In this document: piece by piece, positions 53,440 to 62,612 of the stretch | How positions within the stretch are numbered: position 1 is the stretch's first letter | Layout: each line of letters starts with the position of its first letter | Source of the DNA: Streptomyces ferrugineus | GTDB lineage: Bacteria > Actinomycetota > Actinomycetes > Streptomycetales > Streptomycetaceae | Length of the DNA: 64,000 bases | Reading direction: 5' to 3' | Assembly (NCBI RefSeq): GCF_015160855.1 | Contig: NZ_CP063373.1 | Coordinates: 5,518,001-5,582,000, forward strand | Position numbers and translations under genes: made by a program | The notes under the pieces: model-generated | The model's database searches: none | What the model saw: only the letters and a program-made list of their open reading frames with translations | Told to the model about the DNA's origin: nothing

Positions 53440-55881
53440 TCACTCGCCGGTGATGTCCACCTCCGCCCAGATCGTCTTCCCTGCGGCGTGCTGGCGTGTC
53501 CCCCAGCGCCCGGTGAGCTGGGCGACCAGGAGCAGGCCGCGGCCGCCCTCGTCGAAGGTGCGGGCCCGCCGCAGGTGCGGGGCGGTGCTGCTGCCGTCGG
53601 AGACCTCGCAGATGAGCGAGGTGTCGCGGATCAGACGCAGTCGGATGGGCGGTTGCCCGTAGCGGATCGCGTTGGTGACGAGTTCGCTGACGACCAGTTC
53701 GACGGTGAACGCCACGTCGTGCAGTCGCCACTGCGCCAGCCGGGCCAGCACCTGGGCACGGGTGTCGGCCACCGTGGCCGGGTCCGACGGCACGTCCCAC
53801 GTGGTGACCTGACTCGCGTCGAGGGCTCGGGTGCGAGCGACCAGCAGGGCGACGTCGTCCTGCGGCTGGGCGGGCAGCAGGGTGCCGATCAGGTCGTCGC
53901 ACAGGGCGTCCGGCGAGACGGCAGGCCGCTCCAGGCACTGGCGCAGCAGCGCGAGACCGTTGCCGGGGTCGTGGTCCGCCCCTTCGATGAGGCCGTCCGT
54001 GTACAGCGCCAGGAGGCTGCCCGCGGGCAGCTCCCACTCGACGGTCTCGAACGGCAGACCGCCCACCCCGAGCGGCGGGCCTGGAGGGACGTCGACATAG
54101 TGGGCGGTGCCGTCGGGGGTGACGACGGCGGGCGGCGGGTGGCCCGCGGTGGCGGCCGTGCAGCGGCTCTCGACCGGGTCGTAGACCAGGTACAGGCACG
54201 TGGCGACGAGCCCGGTGGAGATGTCGCCGTCGCTCTCGGCCGCCGCACTCGGTTCCTCCTCGGCAAGGTGGCTGACCAGGTCGTCGAGGTGAACGAGGAG
54301 CTCGTCGGCGGGGAGGTCGACGTCGGCCAGTGTGCGTACGGCGGTCCGCAGGCGTCCCATGGTGGCGGAGGCACGCAGGCCGTGGCCCACCACATCGCCG
54401 ACGACCAGGGCGACCCGGGCGCCCGACAGCGGGATCACGTCGAACCAGTCGCCGCCCAGCCCCGCCCGGGTGCGGGCCGGAAGGTAGCGGTAGGCGGCGT
54501 CGACGGCGTCCTGGGCGGCGAGCCGGCGAGGCAGCAGGCTGCGCTGCAGGGTCAGGGCGGTGGTGCGCTCGAGGGTGTAGCGGCGGGCGTTGTCCACGGA
54601 CACGGCGGCCCGCGCGGCGATCTCCTGGGCGAGGAGCAGATCGTCCTCGTCGAACGGGTCCTGGCGCCGGTGGCGGACGAGGACGGCCACGCCGAGGGTG
54701 ATACCGCGGGCCCGCAGCGGGACGACCATGATCGAGTGGATGCCGAAGGACTTCACCACCCCGGACCGCTCGGGGTCGGCCTTCCGCCAGCTTCGAATGG
54801 ACTCGTCGAGGGTGCTGTGCAGCGAGGGCCGGCCGGTGGCCAGGCAGCGGACGGGAGGCGTGGACTGCGGATAGTGGTCCACCTCTCCCGGCTGGATCAC
54901 CGCCTCGGGCGCGCCGGGCAGGACGGACCGCTGGGCGGCGCGGCGCAGGGCGACGGTGCCGGCACCGGTGCCCGTGCCGTCGCCGGTGCGTCTCGGCTCG
55001 ACACCGCGGAACAGGGAGTCCAGCAGGTCGATGGTGACGAAGTCGGCCAGTCGGCCCACCGTCACATCGGCCATCTCCTGCGCTGTGCGCATCACGTCCA
55101 GCGTGCTGCCGACCCGCGTGCTGACGTCGTTCAGCAGGGCGAGCCGCTCCCGGGCCAGGTGCTGTTCGGTGACGTCCAGCGCGGACAGTTGCAGACGCCG
55201 TACCCGGCCCGAGGGGGCCTTGATCGGGGACACGGCCACGGACCAGACCCGCTCGCGCGCCTGGGCCCGGGCCCTGCCCCGCACGAGGAACTGTTCGGGC
55301 TCCCCCGTCGCGAACACCCGGCGCATGCCGCCCTCGACCGTCCGGCAGGCGTGGGGCGGCAGGACCTCGGTGATCCGCCGGCCCCGCATCTGCTCTTCGC
55401 TGAAGCCCAGTTCGCGTGCGGCTCCGGCGCTCGCCCGCACCGCCCGCAGCCCGGAGTCGAACACCATGACCGGCAGGTGGCTCTGCGCGAACGCCTCCTC
55501 CGTCGTCTCCCGGTCCGGTCGCGGCCGCTCCGGCGCCGTGAGCAGCAGGAGATACTGGGCCTCGCCCCGGCCGTCGCACGACGGGTACGTCCGCAGCCGC
55601 ACGGCCACGTGCGGTCCGTCCCGGTGCCGGAGCGAAACGACCTCGCTCGGTCCGGCCAGGACGGCGGAGAGATCCTTCTCGGCGCGCTCGTCGGGATCGA
55701 GCAGAACGGTCACGGGACGCCCCACGACCTCCTGGTACGGGTAGCCCAGCAGACGCTCGGCGCCCGCGCTCCACCCCGTCACCATCCCCCGCACATCGAC
55801 GACGGCCGTGGCGGCGTCCACCGGATCCGGGTACTCGCCGGAGCCGTTGCCGAGTGGGGTGGCACCGTGCATGTCGATCAT
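53440..55881 (-). CDS. PAS-GAF-SpoIIE phosphatase-HATPase regulator
   Basis: This 813-residue signalling protein has two PAS-like domains (for example MVTGWSAGAERLLGYPYQEV and LPVMVFDSGLRAVRASAGAA), a GAF domain around residues 265-430, a PP2C/SpoIIE phosphatase (GLGGDWFDVIPLSG, ALYTDGLIEGADHDPG) and a C-terminal HATPase (ELVVSELVTNAIRYGQPP). Such proteins control anti-sigma factor antagonists by dephosphorylation, and the HATPase part resembles anti-sigma kinases. It may therefore tune a stress or development sigma factor. The start is ATG 55881; an alternative ATG lies at 55872. It is divergent from the ECF41 operon. Confidence 0.9.
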   Translation of the reverse strand: MIDMHGATPLGNGSGEYPDPVDAATAVVDVRGMVTGWSAGAERLLGYPYQEVVGRPVTVLLDPDERAEKDLSAVLAGPSEVVSLRHRDGPHVAVRLRTYPSCDGRGEAQYLLLLTAPERPRPDRETTEEAFAQSHLPVMVFDSGLRAVRASAGAARELGFSEEQMRGRRITEVLPPHACRTVEGGMRRVFATGEPEQFLVRGRARAQARERVWSVAVSPIKAPSGRVRRLQLSALDVTEQHLARERLALLNDVSTRVGSTLDVMRTAQEMADVTVGRLADFVTIDLLDSLFRGVEPRRTGDGTGTGAGTVALRRAAQRSVLPGAPEAVIQPGEVDHYPQSTPPVRCLATGRPSLHSTLDESIRSWRKADPERSGVVKSFGIHSIMVVPLRARGITLGVAVLVRHRRQDPFDEDDLLLAQEIAARAAVSVDNARRYTLERTTALTLQRSLLPRRLAAQDAVDAAYRYLPARTRAGLGGDWFDVIPLSGARVALVVGDVVGHGLRASATMGRLRTAVRTLADVDLPADELLVHLDDLVSHLAEEEPSAAAESDGDISTGLVATCLYLVYDPVESRCTAATAGHPPPAVVTPDGTAHYVDVPPGPPLGVGGLPFETVEWELPAGSLLALYTDGLIEGADHDPGNGLALLRQCLERPAVSPDALCDDLIGTLLPAQPQDDVALLVARTRALDASQVTTWDVPSDPATVADTRAQVLARLAQWRLHDVAFTVELVVSELVTNAIRYGQPPIRLRLIRDTSLICEVSDGSSTAPHLRRARTFDEGGRGLLLVAQLTGRWGTRQHAAGKTIWAEVDITGE

Positions 55882-56081
55882 CGTCCATTCCGCCCCGTGG
55901 ACCATGGCCCCGGGGACACCAGCCCAGGGGCAGCCGGCGCGCGAAGCGTCCCGCCACACCGCGCCGACACACCTACCCCCACTTCTACCGCCCTTCGCTC
56001 CCACGCGCGCGCCCGGACGCCACGCCGATGTCCGTGGCGCCGGCCTGGCACCTGCGCCAGAACATCGCCGGCGAGGAGTGA

Positions 56082-56108
56082 TGTCACGTTCGGGGCCTCC
56101 CCGGTGTC
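56082..56108 (+). promoter_or_regulatory. ECF41-type promoter
   Basis: TGTCACG at 56082-56088 is followed after exactly 16 bases by TGTC at 56105-56108. The published ECF41 target promoter is TGTCACA, about 16 bases, then CGTC, so this differs at one base in each half. It lies 50 bases before the start of the carboxymuconolactone decarboxylase-like gene, the usual target type of ECF41. Confidence 0.65.
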
Positions 56109-56157
56109 TTCATGTCGAACCGGCATACAGACATGGCAGACACAGGTGGAGGACATC

Positions 56158-56736
56158 ATGGCGCTACGCCTTCCGAAGGCCGAGCTCCCCGCCGAACTCG
56201 AGGCGAGCATGGTCCAGCAGTTCGGGGCCGTGCCCGAGAACGTGGAGGTGTTGTGGCACAGCCCCGACGTCACCCGGGACAACCTGGAGCTCGGCGGCAG
56301 GGTGGCCGCGTGGGACGCGGCCGACGCGAGCCTGAAGTCGTTCGCGCACATGGCCGTCGCGGCACAGGTCGGGTGCGGTTGGTGCCTCGACGCCGGCTAC
56401 TTCCAGGCGCGGAACCAGAACCTGGACCTGGCCAAGGCGAGCCAGGTGCCGCGCTGGCGGGAGGCCGAGGTGTTCACGCCGCTGGAGCGGGACGTGATGG
56501 AGTACGCCGAGGCCATGACGAACACGCCGCCGACGGTCACCGACGAGCAGTACGCGGCTCTGCTGGAGCGGCTGGGCCCGGCGGCGATGGTCGAGCTGAC
56601 CGCGTACATCGGTTTCGTCAATCTCGCGACGAGGGCCAACGTGGCGAACGGCGTCACGTCACAGGGCTTCTCCGACGCCTGCGAGATCCCGCTCGCGGCG
56701 CGCGGTGAGAAGCCCGCCGCGCCGTCCGCGTCATGA
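56158..56736 (+). CDS. Carboxymuconolactone decarboxylase/AhpD-like protein
   Basis: This 192-residue protein has the AhpD-like helical fold with the redox pair Cys73-Gly-Trp-Cys76 in QVGCGWCLDAGY. A later ELTAYIGFVNLATRANV helix is also conserved in the family. Despite the family name, members of this group are mostly thiol peroxidase-like proteins. GGTGGAGG precedes the ATG at 56158. The stop overlaps the sigma factor start by four bases. This is the classic gene neighbour of ECF41 sigma factors. Confidence 0.9.
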   Translation: MALRLPKAELPAELEASMVQQFGAVPENVEVLWHSPDVTRDNLELGGRVAAWDAADASLKSFAHMAVAAQVGCGWCLDAGYFQARNQNLDLAKASQVPRWREAEVFTPLERDVMEYAEAMTNTPPTVTDEQYAALLERLGPAAMVELTAYIGFVNLATRANVANGVTSQGFSDACEIPLAARGEKPAAPSAS

Positions 56737-57593
56737 CCGACGACCCGTTCGTCGCCCACCGCAGCCTGCTGTTCACGGTCGCCTACGAGATGCTCGGCTC
56801 GGCGGCCGACGCCGAGGACGTGCTCCAGGAGTCCTGGCTGCGGTGGGCCGGCGTCGACCGCTCTCAGGTGCGTGACCCGCGCGCGTACCTCGTGCGGGCC
56901 GTCACCCGGCAGGCGCTCAACCGCCTGCGTGCGCTGTCGCGCAGCCGCGAGGACTACGTCGGCGAGTGGCTGCCGGAACCGCTGCTGACCAGCCCCGATG
57001 TAGCCGAGGACGTCGAACTCGCGGAGAGCGTGTCGATCGCGATACTGACCGTGCTGGAGACGCTCGGGCCCGTGGAGCGTGCGGTGTTCGTGCTCCGCGA
57101 GGTCTTCGACATGCCGTACGGCGAGATCGCCGAGGCCGTCGGGAAGTCCGTGCCCGCGGTGCGGCAGATCGCGCGGCGGGCACGCGAGCACGTGGCGGCC
57201 CGTCGGCCCCGGATGCGGGTGAGCCGTTCGGAGCAGCGGGCGGTGGTGGAGCGGTTCCTGGCGGCGCTGCGCACCGGGCGGCTGCAGGACCTGATGGAGG
57301 TCATGGCGCCCGACGTGGTGCTGATCAGCGACGGCGGCGGACTGGCGGCGGCCGCGCTCGCTCCGGTCCACGGGGCCGAGGCCGTGGCGGCGCTGCTGGC
57401 GCGCACGGACCGGGCCGCGTTCGAGACGACGGCCGTATGGCTCAACGGCGCCCCCGCGGCCCGGGTCGAGGCCGAGGGCCGGCCGGCGGCGGTGAGTGTC
57501 GTGGTGGAGAACGGCCGGGTCACCCGGATCTACGCGACGGCGAACCCGCGGAAGCTGACACGGCTGGACGATCTGGTCGAGCTCGCCAGGTGA
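56733..57593 (+). CDS. ECF41-type sigma factor with SnoaL-like tail
   Basis: This 286-residue sigma factor has region 2 (RSLLFTVAYEMLGSAADAED) and region 4 (EVFDMPYGEIAEAVGKSVPA). A C-terminal SnoaL-like domain replaces an anti-sigma factor. The three diagnostic ECF41 motifs are present: WLPEP at 79-83, DGGG at 200-203 and NPRKL (from NPDKL) at 271-275. In ECF41 the tail both activates and restrains the sigma factor. It is coupled to the decarboxylase-like gene by a four-base overlap, and both lie behind an ECF41-like promoter, suggesting autoregulation. Confidence 0.95.
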   Translation: MTDDPFVAHRSLLFTVAYEMLGSAADAEDVLQESWLRWAGVDRSQVRDPRAYLVRAVTRQALNRLRALSRSREDYVGEWLPEPLLTSPDVAEDVELAESVSIAILTVLETLGPVERAVFVLREVFDMPYGEIAEAVGKSVPAVRQIARRAREHVAARRPRMRVSRSEQRAVVERFLAALRTGRLQDLMEVMAPDVVLISDGGGLAAAALAPVHGAEAVAALLARTDRAAFETTAVWLNGAPAARVEAEGRPAAVSVVVENGRVTRIYATANPRKLTRLDDLVELAR

Positions 57594-57617
57594 TCCGTGG
57601 CCGCGCGTGTGCGGGGT

Positions 57618-57639
57618 GAGCGGTCCGGCCGGACCGCTC
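57618..57639. terminator. Bidirectional terminator
   Basis: GAGCGGTCCGG and CCGGACCGCTC form a perfect 22-base palindrome between the convergent ECF41 and MFS genes. It overlaps the stop codon of the MFS gene. In RNA it would form a tight hairpin that can act in both directions. Confidence 0.7.
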
Positions 57640-58873
57640 ATGCCGCGGGTCTTGCCGCCCGGTGTGCGGCAACGGCCATGACGACCACGGACGTCAGGGT
57701 GAGCCCGGCGCCGACGTGGAGGGGCGCGGTGTAGCCGAGTCCCGCGGTGATGGCCAGACCGCCGAGCCAGGCGCCGAGGGCGTTGCCGACGTTGGAGGCG
57801 GACACGTTCGCGCTGGCGGCCAGGGCGGCTCCGTGCGCGAAGTCGGTCACGCGGGTGATCATGCCGGGCACGCCGGCGAACCCTGACACCCCCATCAGGA
57901 ACGTCAGGGTCACCGTCGCGACGGGGCTGTCGGCCAGCAGGCCGAACACCGCCAGGACGACGGTGAGTCCGAGCAGGGCGAGGACCAGGGCACGGTCACG
58001 GTCGTGGTCGGCCGCCCGTCCGCCGATCACGTTCCCGACGACCAGTCCGATGCCGTACACCATCAGCAACCAGGAGACGTCCCCCGGGGAGAATCCGCCG
58101 ACCTCGGTGTAGGTGTAGGCGATGTAGCTGAACGCGCCGAACATCCCGCCGTAGCCGAGCGCGGTGGCCGTCAGGGTGAGCCAGACCTGAGCCGACCGGA
58201 AGGCGCGAAGCTGGGCCCGCAGGCCGCTCGGCGGACCCGAACCGCCCTGCGGTGTCTGACCCGCCCACCCGGGGACGAGGGCGACGATGCCCGCCAGCGC
58301 CAGCACGCCGATCGCGGTGACCGCCCAGAACGCCGCCCGCCAGCCCCAGCGCTCCCCGATCCACGCGCCGAACGGCACCCCCAGCACGTTCGCGACGGTG
58401 AGTCCGGCGAACATGACCGCCACCGCGCGGGACTTGCGCTCGGGCGCGACCAGGCTGCGCGCGACCAGCGAGCCGATGCCGAAGAACGAGCCGTGGCACA
58501 GCGCCGCGACGATCCGGCCGAGCAGCATCACCGGATAGCTCGGCGCCACGGCGGACAGCAGGTTGCCCACGACGAACAGCGCCACCAGGCCCACCAGGAC
58601 CGCCTTGCGGGGCAGTCGCGCCGTCGCCGCGGTCAGGACGAGCGCGCCGATCGCGACGCTCAGCGCGTATCCGGAGATCAGCCGGCCCGCCGCCGCCTCG
58701 GACACCGCGAAGCTCGACGCCACCTGCGGCAGCAGCCCGGCGATCAGGAACTCGGTCAGGCCGATGCCGAAGCCGCCGAGTGCCAGCGCGATCAGTCCAC
58801 TTGGCGTCCGTCGCCGTTCGTGCGGGCGGTTGCGTAGGACGAAGTCCGTGTCCGCGGCGCCGAATTCGCTCAT
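57638..58873 (-). CDS. MFS transporter, DHA1 family
   Basis: This 411-residue protein has about twelve membrane segments. The family signature between segments 2 and 3 is loose (TAATARLPRKAVLVG), and GGFGIGLTEFLIAGLLPQVA in segment 1 is typical of AraJ-like sugar or drug effluxers. It should export small molecules using the proton gradient. GGTGG precedes the ATG at 58873. It is divergent from a second MFS gene. No substrate can be deduced. Confidence 0.9.
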   Translation of the reverse strand: MSEFGAADTDFVLRNRPHERRRTPSGLIALALGGFGIGLTEFLIAGLLPQVASSFAVSEAAAGRLISGYALSVAIGALVLTAATARLPRKAVLVGLVALFVVGNLLSAVAPSYPVMLLGRIVAALCHGSFFGIGSLVARSLVAPERKSRAVAVMFAGLTVANVLGVPFGAWIGERWGWRAAFWAVTAIGVLALAGIVALVPGWAGQTPQGGSGPPSGLRAQLRAFRSAQVWLTLTATALGYGGMFGAFSYIAYTYTEVGGFSPGDVSWLLMVYGIGLVVGNVIGGRAADHDRDRALVLALLGLTVVLAVFGLLADSPVATVTLTFLMGVSGFAGVPGMITRVTDFAHGAALAASANVSASNVGNALGAWLGGLAITAGLGYTAPLHVGAGLTLTSVVVMAVAAHRAARPAA

Positions 58874-59015
58874 GCGTCCACCGTCGCCCGTGACAGCGCG
58901 TCCCGCCCATGGACAAAGATCGGCGGCGCTTGGACGAAAGTCGTGCCCCGGGCGGCGGGTGAATTCCCTGCGCGCCGCCGCGGGTGGCCCCGTGCGGCGG
59001 GCGCAAGCTGGAGGC

Positions 59016-60218
59016 GTGCGCAACGGTGGGCGAGAGGTGAGCGGCGGGTGGCGGGCGTGTCTGCTCGGCGGTGCGGTGTTCGCCGTGGGAATGGCGGGCA
59101 CCACGCTGCCGACGCCCCTGTACGGCCACTACCAGGAGGAGTTCGGCTTCTCCGAGCTGACGGTCACCGTAGTGTACGCCGTGTACGCCTTCGCGGTGAT
59201 CGGTGTGCTGCTGCTCGCGGGCAACGCCTCGGACGCCGTGGGCAGGCGGCCGGTGATCGTTTCGGCCCTGGGCTGTGCCGCCGCGAGTGCCGTCTGCTTC
59301 CTGAGCGCCTCGGCGCTGGGCTGGCTGTATGTGGGCCGGCTGCTGTCGGGGCTGTCCGCCGGTCTGCTCACGGGGGCCGCCACGGCGTATGTGATGGAGC
59401 TGGCGCCGCGTGGCGGCGCCGCCCGGGCCACGTTCGTCGCGACCGCCGCCAACATGGGCGGACTGGGCTGCGGTCCGCTGCTCGCCGGGGTGCTGGCGCA
59501 GTACGCTCCCTGGCCGCTGTATCTGCCGTTCGTCGTGCACCTCGCTCTGGCGGTCTGCTCGGTCGCCGTGGTGCTGTCGCTTCCGGAGACCGTGCGGGAG
59601 CGGCGGCCGCTGAGCACCGTACGGCCGCAGCGGCCCAGCCTGCCGCCGCAGGTGCGGTCGGTGTTCGGTCCGGCGGCCACCGCCTCCTTCGTGGGTTTCG
59701 CCCTGTTCGGCGTGTTCACCTCGGTCAGCCCGGCGTTCCTCGCCGAGTCCCTGCACGAGCGCAACCACGCCGTGAGCGGGCTGGTCGTGGCGATGGCCTT
59801 CTTCGCCTCGACCGCCGGGCAACTGGCCGTCGGCCGGGTCGGGGTGAGCCGGGCGCTGCCGCTGGGCTGCGCGGCACTCCTCGTCGGGCTGGCGCTGCTC
59901 GCCGGGGCGCTGTGGTGGGACCTGCTGCCGCTGGTGGTGGCGAGCGCGATCGTCGGCGGGAGCGGTCAGGGGCTTTCGTTTCGCGCGGCGCTGTCCGCGG
60001 TGACCGATGCCTCGCCGGCGGACCGGCGGGCGGCGGTGATCTCGACGCTGTTCGTGGTGGCGTACGGGGGTATCTCGCTGCCGGTCGTCGGGGTGGGGGT
60101 GCTGACGGGTCCGATCGGGCTGGAGGGGGCGGGCCTGGTGTTCATCGCCTGCATGACCGTCCTGGTCCTGACGGCCGCCGGCTATCTGGTCCGGCGGCCG
60201 GTGCCGGTGCGGGCGTGA
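59016..60218 (+). CDS. MFS transporter
   Basis: This 400-residue protein has about twelve membrane segments with the signature GNASDAVGRRPVIVSALG in the loop after segment 2. The segment 4 text SGLSAGLLTGAATAYVMELA is common in drug efflux proteins. Starts at GTG 59016 and GTG 59037 are both possible; CAAGCT lies six bases before 59016, as in other leaderless genes here. It is divergent from the MFS gene at 57638 and convergent with the epoxide hydrolase gene. The substrate is unknown. Confidence 0.85.
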   Translation: MRNGGREVSGGWRACLLGGAVFAVGMAGTTLPTPLYGHYQEEFGFSELTVTVVYAVYAFAVIGVLLLAGNASDAVGRRPVIVSALGCAAASAVCFLSASALGWLYVGRLLSGLSAGLLTGAATAYVMELAPRGGAARATFVATAANMGGLGCGPLLAGVLAQYAPWPLYLPFVVHLALAVCSVAVVLSLPETVRERRPLSTVRPQRPSLPPQVRSVFGPAATASFVGFALFGVFTSVSPAFLAESLHERNHAVSGLVVAMAFFASTAGQLAVGRVGVSRALPLGCAALLVGLALLAGALWWDLLPLVVASAIVGGSGQGLSFRAALSAVTDASPADRRAAVISTLFVVAYGGISLPVVGVGVLTGPIGLEGAGLVFIACMTVLVLTAAGYLVRRPVPVRA

Positions 60219-60245
60219 GCCCCGGCCCGTGAGGCCGTGGGAGAC

Positions 60246-61238
60246 CTACGCGATCTCCGGCAGGGCGGCGAGCCAGTCGGTCAGCAGCCGGTTGGTCTCC
60301 TGCGGGCGTTCCTGCTGGATCCAGTGGCCGCAGCCGTCGAGGAGGTGCGAGGAACGCAGACCGGGCAGGGTCGTGGGGTAGGCCTTGATCGCGTCGGCCA
60401 GCCAGGTGGTGGAGGCGTCGAGCGCGCCGCCGAGGAACAGCGAGGGCTGGGTGAGGGGGGCGCCGGTGTGGTCGGCCAGGTCGGCCCAGTCGCGGTCCAT
60501 GTTCCGGTAACGGTTGAGGGCCCCGGTCATGCCGGTGCGCTCGAACTCCCCCGCGTAGACGTCCAGGTCGGACTCCGCCAGCCAGGCGGGCGGCCGCCCG
60601 GCGGGGAAGCGGTCGCGCAGTGTGCCGCCGTGGGCGACGAAGTGCGGGTCGGGGGCGCCGGGTCCCGGCATGGTGTCGGCGGACAGGGCGGCGTAGAAGC
60701 CCGCGAGCCAGCCGCGGACGTCGGGCTCGATCTCGGCCTCGGCACGCCCCGGCTGCTGGAAGTAGGAGACGTAGAACTCCTCCGGGCCGCCCATCCGCGC
60801 GAACGCCTCGCTCGGTTTCGGACCGCCGGGCGGGGTGTAGGGCACGCTCAGCAGCCCGACCGCGTGGAACACTTCGGGGTGCAGCAGAGCGGAGGTGGCG
60901 GCGATGGTCGCGCCCCAGTCGTGCCCCACGATGACCGCCGACCGCTCGCCGAGCGCCTCCACCACGGCGACGTTGTCCGCCACCAGCTCCAGCATCCGGT
61001 AGGCGTCGAGCGCCTCAGGCTTGGCGGAGCGGCCGTATCCGCGCACGTCGACGGCGACCGCGCGGTATCCGGCCGCCGCCAGCGCGGGGAGCTGGTGGCG
61101 CCACGAGTACCAGCACTCGGGGAAGCCGTGCACCAGGAGGACCAGGGGTCCGGCTCCCTGTTCGGCGAGGTGGATCCGGCCGGCGGGAGCCGGTACCAGG
61201 CGGTGGATGACGTCCGTTGCACGGGCGGCGTGGGGCAT
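60246..61238 (-). CDS. Epoxide hydrolase-type alpha/beta hydrolase
   Basis: This 330-residue enzyme has the epoxide hydrolase features: oxyanion loop HGFPECWYSW at 37-46, nucleophile Asp107 in VGHDWGA, and a catalytic histidine in GCGHWIQQE. The aspartate nucleophile marks it as an epoxide or halide hydrolase and not a serine esterase. GGAGGAAAC before the ATG at 61238 is an excellent ribosome binding site. It ends 27 bases from the convergent MFS gene. The natural epoxide is unknown. Confidence 0.9.
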   Translation of the reverse strand: MPHAARATDVIHRLVPAPAGRIHLAEQGAGPLVLLVHGFPECWYSWRHQLPALAAAGYRAVAVDVRGYGRSAKPEALDAYRMLELVADNVAVVEALGERSAVIVGHDWGATIAATSALLHPEVFHAVGLLSVPYTPPGGPKPSEAFARMGGPEEFYVSYFQQPGRAEAEIEPDVRGWLAGFYAALSADTMPGPGAPDPHFVAHGGTLRDRFPAGRPPAWLAESDLDVYAGEFERTGMTGALNRYRNMDRDWADLADHTGAPLTQPSLFLGGALDASTTWLADAIKAYPTTLPGLRSSHLLDGCGHWIQQERPQETNRLLTDWLAALPEIA

Positions 61239-61325
61239 GTTTCCTCCGGGGCTGCGCGGGGTTCCGTCATCCTGCGTCGGCAGGGAGGAGCGTCGCGAGT
61301 CTCCTTGCCGATTCGGCAAAGTCGC

Positions 61326-61426
61326 AGGTCCGGCCTCCCGGCCTCGCCGTCCCACCTCCAGGTCCGCCCCCCGGCCGCGCCCGACCACCTCCAGGTCCGG
61401 CCCCCCGGCCGCGCCCACCCACCTCC
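61326..61426. repeat. Three imperfect 33-34-bp tandem repeats
   Basis: Units begin with AGGTCCG at 61326, 61360 and 61393 and share the text CACCTCC and a CCGGCC core. They lie in the gap between the epoxide hydrolase and the arginase-family gene. They look like non-coding tandem duplication and do not resemble a CRISPR. Confidence 0.65.
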
Positions 61427-61447
61427 CGATCCCGCACGTCCTGCCCG

Positions 61448-62356
61448 TCAACCGCCCCCGGTGAGGTCCGTGTCGGCACCCGCCGACAGTGCCCGGCGCA
61501 GGCATCCGGCGAGTTGGCCGGCGATCGTGCCGTCCGGGTCGAGACGGGGGTTGAAGATCGTGACGTCCAGCCCTACGGCTCTCGGCTCGCCCAGTGCCGT
61601 GCTCAGCACGCCCTCCAGTTCCCGCCAGGTCAGCCCGTCCGGCTGTCGGTAGTCGACGGCGGGCATGATCGCGTCGTCCAGGACGTCGACGTCGAGGTGC
61701 ACCCAGAACTCGTAGATCGCAGCGGCGGTGAGCCGGTCGACGGCCCGGCGCGCGGCACGGTCCGCACCGGACTCGCGGACACCGTCGAGGTCGATCGCGT
61801 GCAGCCCGGCCGGCAGGGGCTGACTTCCGGCCCGGGCGGAGTCGTCCGCGTCACGGAAGCCGAGGGCCACGACGTCCTCGTCCCGCACCAGGGGCCCGCG
61901 GCCCTCCAGGTCGGTGAGCAGCCCGGGGCCGCGGCCGGTGGCCAGGGCGAGTTCCATCGAGGCCGCTTCGCCGTACGGCTCGGCCGAGGGCTGGTAGAAG
62001 TCGGTGTGGCCGTCGAGGAACAGCAGTCCGGGGCGTCCGCGGCGGCGCAGGGCGAGGAGGTTGCCGAGCAGGACGGTGCAGTCGCCGCCGAGGACGACCG
62101 GGAAGCGGCCGGCGTCGAGGACGTCGCCGACGGCGTCGGCCAGTCGGACCGAGTACTCGGCGATGCCGCGCGGGTTGAGCACGCCCGTGTCGGCGTCGCG
62201 TGTCGGATCGTATGCCGGTGGCTCGATCCGGCCCGCCCGTACCGCGTCGAGATCGGTGAGCAGACCGGCGTCCAGGAGAGCCGCCGGCAGCTCCTGGACT
62301 CCGGACGGCCGCAGGCCCAGCACGGACGGTGCCTCGATGATCGCGAGTCGCCGCAT
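61448..62356 (-). CDS. Arginase/agmatinase-family protein
   Basis: This 302-residue protein has the metal-binding pattern of the arginase superfamily: LGGDCTVL at 89-96, LDGHTDFY around Asp115, and HLDVDVLDDAIMPAV around Asp222 and Asp224. In typical arginases the first motif is GGDHS, so a histidine manganese ligand is replaced by Cys93. That may alter the metal site or the reaction. It should hydrolyse a guanidino compound such as arginine or agmatine, but this is not certain. The ATG at 62356 has a GGGG/GGA ribosome binding site. It is divergent from the MHYT gene. Confidence 0.85.
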   Translation of the reverse strand: MRRLAIIEAPSVLGLRPSGVQELPAALLDAGLLTDLDAVRAGRIEPPAYDPTRDADTGVLNPRGIAEYSVRLADAVGDVLDAGRFPVVLGGDCTVLLGNLLALRRRGRPGLLFLDGHTDFYQPSAEPYGEAASMELALATGRGPGLLTDLEGRGPLVRDEDVVALGFRDADDSARAGSQPLPAGLHAIDLDGVRESGADRAARRAVDRLTAAAIYEFWVHLDVDVLDDAIMPAVDYRQPDGLTWRELEGVLSTALGEPRAVGLDVTIFNPRLDPDGTIAGQLAGCLRRALSAGADTDLTGGG

Positions 62357-62612
62357 GTCCGGCCCCTTTCCGGCGCTGTCTGCCGTCCCGTACTCCATCT
62401 GTGCCACATCCACCGGGCCGACACCACTCGTGGCCTTAGCAGACATTCCCGGGCCCGGCCTCCGTCTGGCCGGATCTGATCCCTGTGTGACCGGAGTCCA
62501 ACCCTCGTGATGCAAAGTTCAACCGCTACCGACGGTAAACGCTTGCTTTTGCACTCTCCTGCCACGTACACCTAGCTCCACAACAGGCCATGACTCAGGG
62601 GGGAGTTGGCTT

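Noticed and set aside
61326..61426. 33-34-bp repeats as a CRISPR array
   Set aside because: The units follow each other directly with no unique spacers, and there are no cas genes.
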